NCBI RefSeq assembly: GCF_001434115.1
Contig: NZ_AZDW01000013.1
Location: 186,001-250,000, forward strand
Direction of reading: 5' to 3'
Source of the DNA: Levilactobacillus zymae DSM 19395
Lineage (GTDB): Bacteria; Bacillota; Bacilli; Lactobacillales; Lactobacillaceae
DNA length: 64,000 bases
The number at the start of each line of letters is the position of its first letter. Position 1 is the first letter of the stretch. This document shows, piece by piece, positions 54,803 through 62,891 of the stretch. A program made the translations under genes and the position numbers. The notes below the pieces were generated by a model. The model saw nothing but the letters and a program-made list of their open reading frames with translations, was not told where the DNA came from and did no database searches.

Positions 54803-55588
54803 TTATTTAGTTTGCGTTGAGACCGGACTCGTGACCGCTTGAACGGCTAAGTCGGTCACCGCCTCGCGGGAGGCACCGTGAAAACCGTGGTCCGCATCCT
54901 TCAGAATGTGCAGCTCGGCCTGAGCGTAGACGGCTTGGTACCGTTTCGAGGCCTGCAAGTCGACTACGTGGTCCTGATCACCGTGAATAATGCAGACGGG
55001 GCCGGTATAGCGTTGCGCCACCTCGTAGATGGGCAGCACCTGGGCCGAACGAATATAGGCACCGCCGACTTGTAAATGGTCGCCCAAAGAAATCGGCACG
55101 GCGTCGGGAACGTGGTGTGGATCGTAGCGGGTGCCTTGCAAGACACCTTTTAAGGCGTCCGTTTTCAGGGTTGCCGCCGGAGCCATTAAGACCAGGTGAT
55201 TGATAAATTCTGGGTAGAGACCAGCCAACATACTGGCAACGACCCCACCTTGGGAGTGGCCCATCAAATAGATGTGTTGCACGTTAGGGAGCTGCCGGGC
55301 ATAGGCTAAGATAGCTTCCGCGTCAGCAATCTCATTAACGACGGTCATGTGTTGAAAGTCGCCATCGCTTTTACCCAGTCCGTTAAAGTCGAACCGTAAC
55401 GTCGCCACGTTGTGGGCTACCAGCTTTTCACTGAGACGGTATAAAATGTGTTCCGGGTTCAACCCCCGGTCAGACGTAAACCCGTGCATGAGAATTGCCA
55501 AGTCATAGGTTGTCACATCATCGGGGATGGTTAACGTTCCCCGGATGGTTAGGTTGTCTCGTTGAACTTCAATGTCTTTTTCTGTCAT
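54803..55588 (-). CDS. Cinnamoyl (feruloyl) esterase
   Basis: 261-residue alpha/beta hydrolase closely like the L. johnsonii cinnamoyl esterases: LAILMHGFTSDR (oxyanion), LRFDFNGLGKSDGDFQHMTVVNEI, MGHSQGGVVASMLAGLYPEF with nucleophile Ser near residue 112, LMAPAATLK, LPIYEVAQRYTGPVCIIHGDQDHVVD (Asp) and DADHGFHG (His). These release ferulic, p-coumaric or caffeic acid from plant esters. AGAGGACG before ATG. Cytosolic, no signal. The adjacent AraC regulator and transporters fit a plant-phenolic role. Confidence 0.87.
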   Translation of the reverse strand: MTEKDIEVQRDNLTIRGTLTIPDDVTTYDLAILMHGFTSDRGLNPEHILYRLSEKLVAHNVATLRFDFNGLGKSDGDFQHMTVVNEIADAEAILAYARQLPNVQHIYLMGHSQGGVVASMLAGLYPEFINHLVLMAPAATLKTDALKGVLQGTRYDPHHVPDAVPISLGDHLQVGGAYIRSAQVLPIYEVAQRYTGPVCIIHGDQDHVVDLQASKRYQAVYAQAELHILKDADHGFHGASREAVTDLAVQAVTSPVSTQTK

Positions 55589-55707
55589 ATTTTCGTCCTC
55601 TTTTATGGTCAACATAATCGAATTAGAAAACAATTATTACATCCCATAACCGAGTTTAGCACCGGCGACGATTATTTTCGGGCTAATAATTGACAACTAT
55701 TAGGCGA

Positions 55708-56580
55708 TTATTGACTAGCTCGATTCTGGGCTCGCCAGTTTTTAGCGGTGGTGTGCGTGAATTTCTCGAATGCTCGGTTCATGGATCGCAAGCTACCGAA
55801 TCCCGTTCGCATGGCAATCTCCGTTAGGTTATCTTCACTCTGACGAAGCTGAACTTGGGCTTTTTGACAGCGAATGTAGGCCAAGTATTGATAGGGTGTC
55901 GTGCCTAGGTTACTTTTAAAAAAGCGAATGAGGTATTCCGGTGATAAATGGACACTCGCCGCAATGTCTGCCACCTTTAGTGGTTCCTGGGCATGGGCCT
56001 TTAGGTAGGTGGTAATGGTCGTTAGCCGGGTTTGCTTCTCTTGATTCAGCGGTAAGGCGAATACCTTAGGGTGTGAGAAGTCTTCAACCAGAATCGTGAC
56101 AATTAACATTAAGAGGGTTCGAATTTTTAAAATAGTTAATTCATTTTGCTCATGGTTAAATTGAGTCATAATTTGACGTAGTAGGGACTGCAGTCGTTGA
56201 TAGGCAGCCCGTTGCGGCAGTGAAAATTGATCTGGATGATTCACATCAAACCAAATCTGTTCAACTGAAGGGTAACAATCCCTTAGAAATTTTAGGGGAA
56301 AAACCAGGGTCAGGGCGGCCGGTTCTTGGCCGTCAGCATTTGGTTGGGTGGAACGGACACTGTGAACTTGCTCAGAATTTACCAATAAAATCCGCCCGGG
56401 GGCCGTCTGAAAGTGTTGATTTTCAATGGTGAAGTCGTCGATCGTATCGCTAAGGGTAAAATTCAATTCGACATCCTCGTGCCAATGAGGCCGCACCATC
56501 ACGTTCTTTAACGCCGGATGCACGATAAAAAGGACCGGTAGTTTTTGAGTCGTGTAGACAAGCTGGTGGGTAAAAGCCAT
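55708..56580 (-). CDS. AraC family regulator with N-terminal cupin
   Basis: 290 residues: N-terminal cupin sensor (PHWHEDVELNFTLSDT; APGRILLVNSEQVHSVRS) and a C-terminal pair of helix-turn-helix motifs (KVADIAASVHLSPEYLIRFFKSNLGTTPYQYLAYIRC and LTEIAMRTGFGSLRSMNRAFEKFTHTTAKNWR). Ligand unknown. GAAGGAAG before ATG. Divergent from two MFS genes, so it probably activates them; operator-like repeats lie in the shared intergenic region. Confidence 0.9.
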   Translation of the reverse strand: MAFTHQLVYTTQKLPVLFIVHPALKNVMVRPHWHEDVELNFTLSDTIDDFTIENQHFQTAPGRILLVNSEQVHSVRSTQPNADGQEPAALTLVFPLKFLRDCYPSVEQIWFDVNHPDQFSLPQRAAYQRLQSLLRQIMTQFNHEQNELTILKIRTLLMLIVTILVEDFSHPKVFALPLNQEKQTRLTTITTYLKAHAQEPLKVADIAASVHLSPEYLIRFFKSNLGTTPYQYLAYIRCQKAQVQLRQSEDNLTEIAMRTGFGSLRSMNRAFEKFTHTTAKNWRAQNRASQ

Positions 56581-56921
56581 CCAATCACTTCCTTCACCTT
56601 CACAGTACTACAGCCTACTTTTAGAAATCAATGCTAAAATCAATAGAATCTATCTATTGATTATTTGATAAATTCTATTTGATAAAGCGGTTACAAATGG
56701 TAAACTGAGTAGTGAATTAGTTAACATATTATTAAATCCCATAGTTTGTTTCTTAAAAAAGATATTTAGTAAATCTGCCATCAGCTGAACTCAGAGACCG
56801 TTTTCCGCTATTTTGGAGGAAAAGTTCCTAGTTGTTCAGTTTTAGCGTAAATTTACTTGGTCGGAAACGAAAACTATGGTTTTTTTGCGCGCTTCGACCA
56901 GGCAATCCGAAGGTGAAAAAA
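56581..56921. promoter_or_regulatory. 341-base araC / MFS intergenic region with operators
   Basis: AATCAATAGA-N5-TCTATTGATT (56638-56662) is a perfect 10-bp inverted repeat. The direct repeat ATTTGATAAA (56663-56672 and 56677-56686, 14-base period) overlaps the -35 of TTGATA (56679-56684), 16 bases, TAAACT (56701-56706). The leader of about 210 bases has the hairpin TTTTCC...GGAAAA around a GGAGGA. No other gene seen. Confidence 0.55.
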
Positions 56922-58157
56922 ATGAAGAAGAACTATGTTCCTACCAGCATTAGTCTTTATATGAACTACTTAATCATTGGAATGGCAATCTTGATTTTAC
57001 CGCAAAACATGGATACGTTAGCTAATCAGTGGCATACCAGCATCGCCAGTGTTTCGGTGGTCATTTCGGCCGTGGGGATTGGTCGGTTAGTCGTGATGCT
57101 CGTCTCGGGGATGCTTTCCGATAAATTAGGCCGGAAGCCCTTTGCGGTGATGGGGGCTTTGACGTATATCTTATTTTTTATCGGCATCTTATTGAGTAAA
57201 TCGCTGCTCGTCGCCACCATCTTTGGGGTCCTGGCAGGGATTGCGAACTCGTTTATTGATGCAGGTACTTACCCGGCGTTGATGGAAATGTATCCTCAGC
57301 ACAAGGGAGCGGCAAACGTGACGATCAAAGCGTTTGTATCGGCCGGTCAATTCATTTTGCCGCTAATCATTAGTTTGATTGTCGTGCATGGGTTATGGTA
57401 CGGCTGGTCGTTTCTCCTGTGTAGCTTGATCTTAGTCCTTAACGTGATTTTCCTCCTGAGCTTTTCTCGTTTTCCAGCACGTCAACTTAAAAAGGCCTCT
57501 ACGGCTGAGCCAACCGCGGCAACACCAGCTAAAGGTAACGTCTGGATTGACGGGACCCTCTTTACAATCTTTAGTTTTCTCGCGCAGGGGATCTTCTTAC
57601 TGGTCAGTACTTGGATTACGAAGTACGGTGAATCAATCGTGAAGATGGGCGACGTCAGCTCCCGTGCCTTGGTCAGTTACTACAGTGTGGGGTCCATTAC
57701 TTGTGTCTTGTTGACCATCTACTTATCCCATAAGGGGGTCCAAGACATTCAATTTCTCTTTGTCTACATGTTACTTTCCTTTATGTCGTTATTAGTCATG
57801 TACTTATTTCCCGTTGCCTGGGTTTGCTCGATCATGGCGTTCGTGGTCGGCTTCTCCGCCGCTGGTGGGGTCATGCAAATTGGCTTGACCATCATGGCCA
57901 GTTTCTTCCCGAATGGCAAGGGAACCGTTACCGGAGTTTCTCAGACTGCCGCATCGATTTCGGGCTTCGTGGTCCCGTTATTAGGGGCAATGTTAGCCGC
58001 TAATATTGCCAACGTCATCTTACTGGACGTTGGTTTAGCCTTTGTCGGCTTCGTGGTGGCCAGTATCATCGTGTACCGTTACCACAAACTCTTTGGTCGG
58101 ACGCCCAAGCAGACTAAGCCGGTCACTACGCCAACCCTATCAAAAGAAACCAACTAG
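56922..58157 (+). CDS. Major facilitator superfamily transporter (first of a tandem pair)
   Basis: 411 residues, 12 predicted membrane helices. Cytosolic loop 2-3 motif SDKLGRKPF (MFS signature GxLsDrxGRR), DAGTYPALMEMYPQ in helix 4-5, and a central loop (about 190-215). The N-terminus MKKNYVPTSISLYMNYLIIGM and ILPQNMDTLANQWHTS are shared with the next gene. Substrate unknown; from the neighbouring esterase an aromatic acid or a quinate/shikimate-type acid is possible (inference). ATG 56922 taken, with AAGGTG upstream; a TTG at 56832 behind GGAGGA would add 30 residues and was not used. Confidence 0.88.
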   Translation: MKKNYVPTSISLYMNYLIIGMAILILPQNMDTLANQWHTSIASVSVVISAVGIGRLVVMLVSGMLSDKLGRKPFAVMGALTYILFFIGILLSKSLLVATIFGVLAGIANSFIDAGTYPALMEMYPQHKGAANVTIKAFVSAGQFILPLIISLIVVHGLWYGWSFLLCSLILVLNVIFLLSFSRFPARQLKKASTAEPTAATPAKGNVWIDGTLFTIFSFLAQGIFLLVSTWITKYGESIVKMGDVSSRALVSYYSVGSITCVLLTIYLSHKGVQDIQFLFVYMLLSFMSLLVMYLFPVAWVCSIMAFVVGFSAAGGVMQIGLTIMASFFPNGKGTVTGVSQTAASISGFVVPLLGAMLAANIANVILLDVGLAFVGFVVASIIVYRYHKLFGRTPKQTKPVTTPTLSKETN

Positions 58158-58187
58158 TTTTAATCACTATGGCGGGAGGCCGTACGC

Positions 58188-59405
58188 ATGAAAAATCAAT
58201 ACTTACCCACTAGTCTGGGCATGTACGTCAACTACTTAGTGGTGGGAATGTCGATTATCATCTTACCGCAGAACATGGATGTCTTGGCCCAACAATGGCA
58301 AACGACCTTAGGCGGGGTGGCCGTCGTCATCTCGGCCGTGGGCTTAGGCCGGATGTTAGTCTCATTGGCCTCGGGAATCCTTTCCGATCGGTTCGGTCGG
58401 CGCTTATTTATCCTAATGGGGGCCAGCTTACTACTGGTTTTCTTCGGTGGCGCCCTAGTCTGCCACACCCTAACCGGCGCCATCATTCTGGCAACGTTGC
58501 TAGGCGTGGGTGGGGCATCCCTGGATGCGGGAACCTACCCGGCACTAATGGAAATGTTTCCCCAGCATCAGTCGACCGCTAACGTGACTTTAAAGGCCTT
58601 TACGTCAATTGGGCAATTCACATTACCTTTAATTATTAGTCTCTTAGTCGCCCGACACTGGTGGTACGGCTGGTCATTCCTGTTATGCTTAGGCATTTTA
58701 ATCGTGAATACGCTCTTTTTGTGGCGGTGGTCCCGTTTTCCCGTTAAGTCCACTCGAAAGGATAAGGTTAAAGTGGCTACGCAACCGGTGGTTCGGGGAA
58801 ATCTGTGGTTAGATGGGACTTTGTTTGCCATTTTTGGTTATGCCGCCAATGGCGTTTTCTTGCTAGCCAGTATCTGGTTGACCAAGTATGGTCAAGATAT
58901 CGTGGGGTTAAATGATACGAGTGCGCGGGCCTTAATTAGTGACTATAGCGTAGGGTCATTAACCTGTGTGTTTTTAACCATTTGGTTGGCTCACCGGGGC
59001 GTACGCGATATTCAATTCTTAATCGTGTATACGGTGATGTCCTTTAGTTCGTTACTCGTTCTCTACCTGTTTCCCATCCCGCTGATTAGTACCTTAATGG
59101 CCTTTATCATCGGTTTTTCGGCCGCCGGTGGAGTAGTCCAAATTGGCTTAACGATTATGGCCAGCTTCTTTCCCAACGATAAAGGAACAGTTACGGGGAT
59201 TGTGACAACCGCAGCTTCCGTGGCGAGTTTTACCGTTAATCTCATTGCGGGAGCACTAGCCGCTAATTTGGCTAATGTCATGTTATTGGACGTGGGGTTG
59301 GCCTTGGTGGGGGTCATCGCCGCCACGCTGATTACGATGCGGTACCGTTACTTGTTTGGTACCGGCAATGCTCAAACAGTAGCACCCAAACAATCCGAAA
59401 CCTAA
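58188..59405 (+). CDS. Major facilitator superfamily transporter (second of a tandem pair)
   Basis: 405 residues with the same layout as the preceding MFS protein: YLPTSLGMYVNYLVVGMSIIILPQNMD, SDRFGRRLF, DAGTYPALMEMFPQ, GFSAAGGV-x-QIGLTIMASFFPN. The two are clear paralogues, similar through most of their length, so a local duplication is likely. Only 30 bases separate them, with GGGAGG before this ATG. They could form a heterodimer-like pair or carry related substrates; sequence does not tell. Confidence 0.88.
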   Translation: MKNQYLPTSLGMYVNYLVVGMSIIILPQNMDVLAQQWQTTLGGVAVVISAVGLGRMLVSLASGILSDRFGRRLFILMGASLLLVFFGGALVCHTLTGAIILATLLGVGGASLDAGTYPALMEMFPQHQSTANVTLKAFTSIGQFTLPLIISLLVARHWWYGWSFLLCLGILIVNTLFLWRWSRFPVKSTRKDKVKVATQPVVRGNLWLDGTLFAIFGYAANGVFLLASIWLTKYGQDIVGLNDTSARALISDYSVGSLTCVFLTIWLAHRGVRDIQFLIVYTVMSFSSLLVLYLFPIPLISTLMAFIIGFSAAGGVVQIGLTIMASFFPNDKGTVTGIVTTAASVASFTVNLIAGALAANLANVMLLDVGLALVGVIAATLITMRYRYLFGTGNAQTVAPKQSET

Positions 59406-59407
59406 AT

Positions 59408-59452
59408 AAAACGCGTAACTCATCCCAGTTTAAGGGGTAGGTTACGCGTTTT
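59408..59452. terminator. Bidirectional terminator, MFS / acetyltransferase
   Basis: AAAACGCGTAAC (59408-59419) / GTTACGCGTTTT (59441-59452): perfect 12-bp stem between convergent genes. Confidence 0.85.
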
Positions 59453-59455
59453 AGA

Positions 59456-60124
59456 TTACGCTAAATTAACTTCCGGTTGCCGGAAGGCCGCCTGTAACTC
59501 GTTTAACAAGGCACTAGCCTGATAACCGTCACTCACGGCGTGGTGGACGGTCAGCGAGAGCGGTAAGGTGATCTGCTCGTCATGGGTGGTAAACTTACCC
59601 GCCTGAAAGACCGGCGTATAGGTGGTCAGTGGCGTGAAGGGCAGGGGCGTGTAGCTGGTAAAGTCTAACCAGGGCAGACTCCCGATGGTAAAGAGGTTCG
59701 GGGACTGGGGCGCCTTGGGCATCGGTCCGGGGACGGCACCGTACTGGTCAAGGTCGGCCAGATAATTTTGGTAAAAGGCGGTAAAGTCCGACTCGTAAGC
59801 CGTCCACAGATTGGAAATCGTGTGGTCGGGATGGATCACGGTGTACGAGGGATGCACGACGTCGTAGGTCACTAGTTGTTCCGTTTCAGGGTCACGGACC
59901 ACCCGAAACTCGGGATGGTCCGTGAGGATCCGGCTCACGAGATAGAGGTAGACAGCGTTAAATTTCACGTGGTGAGCTCGGCTCCAGGCCAACGTGGCGG
60001 TAACGTCTAAGGTCACCGTCACGGTAAAGCCCATGGGCGCTAGTTTGGTAAAGTAGTAAAAGTACTCCCGCCGCGGCCAAGTGGCCATCTCAATCGGGGT
60101 AAAGTGGGTATTTAAAGTTGGCAT
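59456..60124 (-). CDS. Chloramphenicol O-acetyltransferase-like protein
   Basis: 222 residues of the classical trimeric CAT fold: WPRREYFYYF near the N-terminus, FNAVYLYLVSRILTDHPEFR, and the catalytic LTVHHAVSDGYQ with His in the HHxxxDG signature. Family members acetylate chloramphenicol with acetyl-CoA, but many chromosomal homologues have other substrates, so resistance is not proven. AGGAG before ATG. Last gene of a four-gene minus-strand operon (9 bases after the GIY-YIG gene). Confidence 0.85.
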   Translation of the reverse strand: MPTLNTHFTPIEMATWPRREYFYYFTKLAPMGFTVTVTLDVTATLAWSRAHHVKFNAVYLYLVSRILTDHPEFRVVRDPETEQLVTYDVVHPSYTVIHPDHTISNLWTAYESDFTAFYQNYLADLDQYGAVPGPMPKAPQSPNLFTIGSLPWLDFTSYTPLPFTPLTTYTPVFQAGKFTTHDEQITLPLSLTVHHAVSDGYQASALLNELQAAFRQPEVNLA

Positions 60125-60133
60125 GATTTTCTC

Positions 60134-60514
60134 CTAGTCTGGGTTATCGTACGCCCACCGTAAAGGCCGGTGATTGTAGCCGCAATCGTCAAAGGGGGTC
60201 AGCTTACGCAACCACTTGTCCTGTAATGTCTTTAACGTTTGGCGCATGTTGACCACGTCGGCGGCATCGGCCTTCCAGAGGACCGTGTAGGTAAACGCCT
60301 CGGCGCCGTCCTTGAGCCAATCGGCCTGAAGCGGCGTCCCGTGGTAGAAATTCTGGTTCAGGTTCAATTGGTAGTAGCCCCACCGGTTATGCAGGTTGGC
60401 CACGGTGTCGATAAAAATTTTGTGGTTGCGGGTGTTTTTTATTTGAATCACGCCATAGTAGGTCGGCGCGAACTTGTAGGCCTCCCGCAGTTTTTGTTTC
60501 TGTTGCTCATTCAT
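60134..60514 (-). CDS. GIY-YIG nuclease-fold family protein
   Basis: 126 residues matching a short GIY-YIG family known in Bacilli: YYGVIQIKNTRNHKIFIDTVANLHNRW at residues 19-45 stands for the GIY and YIG strands (YYGVIQI and IFIDTV), then LNLNQNFYHGTPLQADWLKDGAEAFTYTVLW. The canonical Tyr pair and the catalytic Glu are only partly kept, so activity as a nuclease is uncertain. AAAGGAC before ATG. One base after the DUF2087 gene. Confidence 0.78.
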   Translation of the reverse strand: MNEQQKQKLREAYKFAPTYYGVIQIKNTRNHKIFIDTVANLHNRWGYYQLNLNQNFYHGTPLQADWLKDGAEAFTYTVLWKADAADVVNMRQTLKTLQDKWLRKLTPFDDCGYNHRPLRWAYDNPD

Positions 60515-60515
60515 G

Positions 60516-60758
60516 TTAAACGGTCCTTTCTGAAGCCACTCGCCAGTAGGCCGTTCCGTCCGGCGTTCGGGCTAAAAAGTGATAGTCGATCAGTAGCCGG
60601 CGTAACATGGCGTAATCGGCATAGATGGGACGCAGATAGGCGTTGATTTGGGGTTCGGTGAAACGCTGGTCACCGGGGATGGTGCTCGTGACGCGTTCCA
60701 GCGTGGTGAGCAGGCGTTTTTGCTTACGGGGTAAGCGCGTTAACTGTAATTCGGGCAT
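60516..60758 (-). CDS. Stand-alone DUF2087 protein
   Basis: 80 residues (ATG 60758, AAAGGA 8 bases upstream) that consist of just one DUF2087 domain: LPRKQKRLLTTLERVTSTIPGDQRFTEPQINAYLRPIYADYAMLRRLLIDYHFLARTPDGTAYWRV. It is plainly paralogous to the C-terminus of the regulator encoded 4 bases upstream (shared FTEPQINAYLRPIY, DYHFL/EYHFL, RTPDGTAYWR). DUF2087 usually occurs fused to HTH domains; function unknown. Confidence 0.85.
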   Translation of the reverse strand: MPELQLTRLPRKQKRLLTTLERVTSTIPGDQRFTEPQINAYLRPIYADYAMLRRLLIDYHFLARTPDGTAYWRVASERTV

Positions 60759-60762
60759 AGTT

Positions 60763-61491
60763 TTAATCCTTTCGGTCAGGGACGATACGCCAATAGGCGG
60801 TCCCGTCCGGAGTTCGTTGTAAAAAGTGATATTCAATCAGAAAGCGCCGCACCATGGTGTAGTCGAAGTAGATGGGTCGCAGGTAGGCGTTGATCTGGGG
60901 TTCGGTAAATTGCTGGTGGGCCGGGATCTCCTCAACGATGCGGGTTAAGACCACAATGACGGCCTTCTGCTTCTTGGGCCAGCGTTTGAGCTGAATGGGG
61001 TCGTTGGAAAAATCAAAGTAGCGTTGTAGCGTCTTAGCGGCCTGGTCTTCGGTAATCAACCACCGGTCGTCGGGGTCCTGCGGGTGTTGCGGCACGTCGA
61101 GCAGGCGTTCGTGGGGATCCGTTTGGGCAAACACGGCCTGGTAGGTCGCCAGGTACAACTTAGCCTGCTTGGCCTTTTCGCGAAACGTAAACTTCTGATG
61201 GCGAATGGTCGCCGCGGTCACCCCGGTTTGTTCCGCCAGTTCCCGGTCCTTAACGCCGGTGGCAAAGGCCTTCAACAGGTCACGTTGCTTGGCCGTCAGG
61301 GTGTTGTAGCGGCTATCCAGGTCGATGAGCGCCGTGATGGGGCCCCCGTGAACTTGGTCCAGGTGGGCTTGCAGCGTTGGCGCGGACGTTTCGGCCGGCC
61401 AACGGTGTTCGCAGTACAGACAAGTGGGCTGTTGGTCGACGAAGGTCCAGCCCCGTTGTAATTCCGTTAGGGTCAGTTTGGTTAAATCCAT
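60763..61491 (-). CDS. Regulator: C2H2-like finger, LuxR-like HTH and DUF2087
   Basis: 242 residues. Cys24, Cys27, His43 and His48 form a C-x2-C...H-x4-H arrangement like a zinc finger. A LuxR/sigma4-type helix-turn-helix follows (LTAKQRDLLKAFATGVKDRELAEQTGVTAATIRHQKFTFREKAKQAK, about 65-112), then a variable linker and a C-terminal DUF2087 domain (about 168-235). A metal- or stress-responsive regulator of its own operon is the best guess; no ligand is evident. GGGAGGG before ATG. Confidence 0.82.
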   Translation of the reverse strand: MDLTKLTLTELQRGWTFVDQQPTCLYCEHRWPAETSAPTLQAHLDQVHGGPITALIDLDSRYNTLTAKQRDLLKAFATGVKDRELAEQTGVTAATIRHQKFTFREKAKQAKLYLATYQAVFAQTDPHERLLDVPQHPQDPDDRWLITEDQAAKTLQRYFDFSNDPIQLKRWPKKQKAVIVVLTRIVEEIPAHQQFTEPQINAYLRPIYFDYTMVRRFLIEYHFLQRTPDGTAYWRIVPDRKD

Positions 61492-61515
61492 GAATTATCC
61501 CTCCCAATGCCTATG

Positions 61516-61546
61516 AGTTTACAAGTGTTGACGATAACTGTCAACA
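61516..61546 (-). promoter_or_regulatory. Promoter and operator of the DUF2087 regulator operon
   Basis: On the minus strand: TTGACA (61544-61539), 17 bases, TAAACT (61521-61516). The perfect inverted repeat TGTTGAC-GATAACT-GTCAACA (61526-61546) covers the -35 and spacer. Further GTTGAC/TCAAC copies lie at about 61557-61580, so several binding sites are likely. Confidence 0.7.
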
Positions 61547-61711
61547 TATTTATTTTCGTTGACCAAAATAATCAACTTTTTTGGTTGTGCGCATGACGTT
61601 TCCGTTAGCCACGATGAATGCGGTTTCAAATTCACACAGCAAAAATACCGACTACAATGGGGGCTGATGGTAGCCGCAGAAGCATCTCCTTGCACGAAAG
61701 AGGGAGTTGTT

Positions 61712-62290
61712 ATGCGCAAGATAACTTGGCTGCGAACCTTGATTATCTTTGTTGTGTCGCTAGGCTTGTTGGGAGGCGCAGGAGGCACGAGCATTAACGC
61801 TGCCGCCGCAACCGTCACCCCGTTTGGGGCCCAACGATTTACTCACGACCACGCCACCTACGTGATCACCACGAAGTCCGCCTATTACCGGAACGTTTGG
61901 CAGGACGCCATTCGCGCCTGGAATAAGACCGGGGCGTTTAAGTTCGAACCCGGGACCAAGCGAAACGCCCAAATCGATTTGGATACCGATTCGCGGCGAC
62001 AATCCGCAACCATGGGGGACAACGTGGGCGTGACCCAGTTCTGGGCCGAACACAATGACCTGATTGCCGTGGTCAGCACGTTGAATCCCGAATTGATGAG
62101 TGCTTTTGGCTACTCGCATGCGGATAAAGAACATGTCGCCGAACACGAACTGGGACACGCGATGGGCTTGAATCACAACCCATCCAAGGACAGTGTCATG
62201 TACTATCGAGACCGTTCGGTGGGCATCCAGAAGGTCGACGTCTTAGGCGTGGAAGAACGTTACCACACCCCAGCGGGCGAATCCGATTAG
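61712..62290 (+). CDS. Secreted matrixin-type zinc metalloprotease
   Basis: 192 residues with a signal peptide (LRTLIIFVVSLGLLGGAGG...AAAA) and a small metzincin domain: HELGHAMGLNH gives zinc ligands His145, His149, His155 and catalytic Glu146; SVMYYRD forms the Met-turn. There is no cysteine-switch propeptide and no extra domain, so it is a minimal matrixin-like peptidase. Substrate unknown; release outside the cell is expected. ATG 61712 has AGAGGGAG upstream; frame extension to 61559 was rejected. Confidence 0.85.
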   Translation: MRKITWLRTLIIFVVSLGLLGGAGGTSINAAAATVTPFGAQRFTHDHATYVITTKSAYYRNVWQDAIRAWNKTGAFKFEPGTKRNAQIDLDTDSRRQSATMGDNVGVTQFWAEHNDLIAVVSTLNPELMSAFGYSHADKEHVAEHELGHAMGLNHNPSKDSVMYYRDRSVGIQKVDVLGVEERYHTPAGESD

Positions 62291-62296
62291 GTAAAA

Positions 62297-62330
62297 AAAC
62301 CGCTTGGTCTATCATGGCCGAGCGGTTTTT
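62297..62330 (+). terminator. Terminator of the matrixin gene
   Basis: AAACCGCTTGG / CCGAGCGGTTT with a G-U pair, then a T run. Confidence 0.88.
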
Positions 62331-62417
62331 CGATGTAAATAGTTGCTATTTGGACGTAAAAACGTACACTAAGGGTAGCACTAATTAGTTGTGTGCAATT
62401 GATTAGGAGGGATTCCC

Positions 62418-62891
62418 ATGAGTGAACAAGCAAAATCGACCCCAACCGAAGCACTGAAGCAGCGGTTGACGACCGAAGAATACGCGGTGACCCAACAAGC
62501 GGCCACCGAACCGGCCTTTACGGGCAAATACGACCAATTCTTTGAACCCGGCATCTACGTCGACGTGGTCAGCGGGCAACCGCTCTTTAGTTCGACGGCC
62601 AAGTATGATTCGGGGTGTGGCTGGCCGGCCTTTACCCAACCCATCGACCCACAAAACGTGGTGGAACACACGGACCATTCGTTTGGCATGGTCCGCCAGG
62701 AGGTCGTGAGTCGCGAGGCCAAATCCCACCTGGGACACGTGTTTAACGATGGGCCCGCAGACCAGGGGGGCTTACGGTATTGCATCAATTCGGCGGCCCT
62801 CAAGTTTATCCCGGCGGATCAGTTGACCGCCGCGGGTTACGGTGACTTTACTCAACTCTTCGCCACTAAGGGAGGTCAGCCAGATGACTAA
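62418..62891 (+). CDS. msrB: Peptide-methionine (R)-S-oxide reductase MsrB
   Basis: Repairs the R epimer of oxidised methionine. 157 residues: [23 protein letters not shown] and the catalytic [12 protein letters not shown]. The CxxC zinc pairs of some MsrB forms are absent. AGGAGGG before the ATG. Overlaps msrA by 8 bases. Confidence 0.95.
   Translation: MSEQAKSTPTEALKQRLTTEEYAVTQQAATEPAFTGKYDQFFEPGIYVDVVSGQPLFSSTAKYDSGCGWPAFTQPIDPQNVVEHTDHSFGMVRQEVVSREAKSHLGHVFNDGPADQGGLRYCINSAALKFIPADQLTAAGYGDFTQLFATKGGQPDD

Noticed and set aside
56832-56921. TTG start behind GGAGGA adding 30 residues to the first MFS protein
   Set aside because: The added residues are not found in the tandem paralogue, whose start aligns with ATG 56922; spacing of 11 is also long. 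Kept only as a leader feature.
59456-60124. Proven chloramphenicol resistance gene
   Set aside because: The catalytic motif fits, but many chromosomal homologues do not confer resistance and no mobile context is seen.
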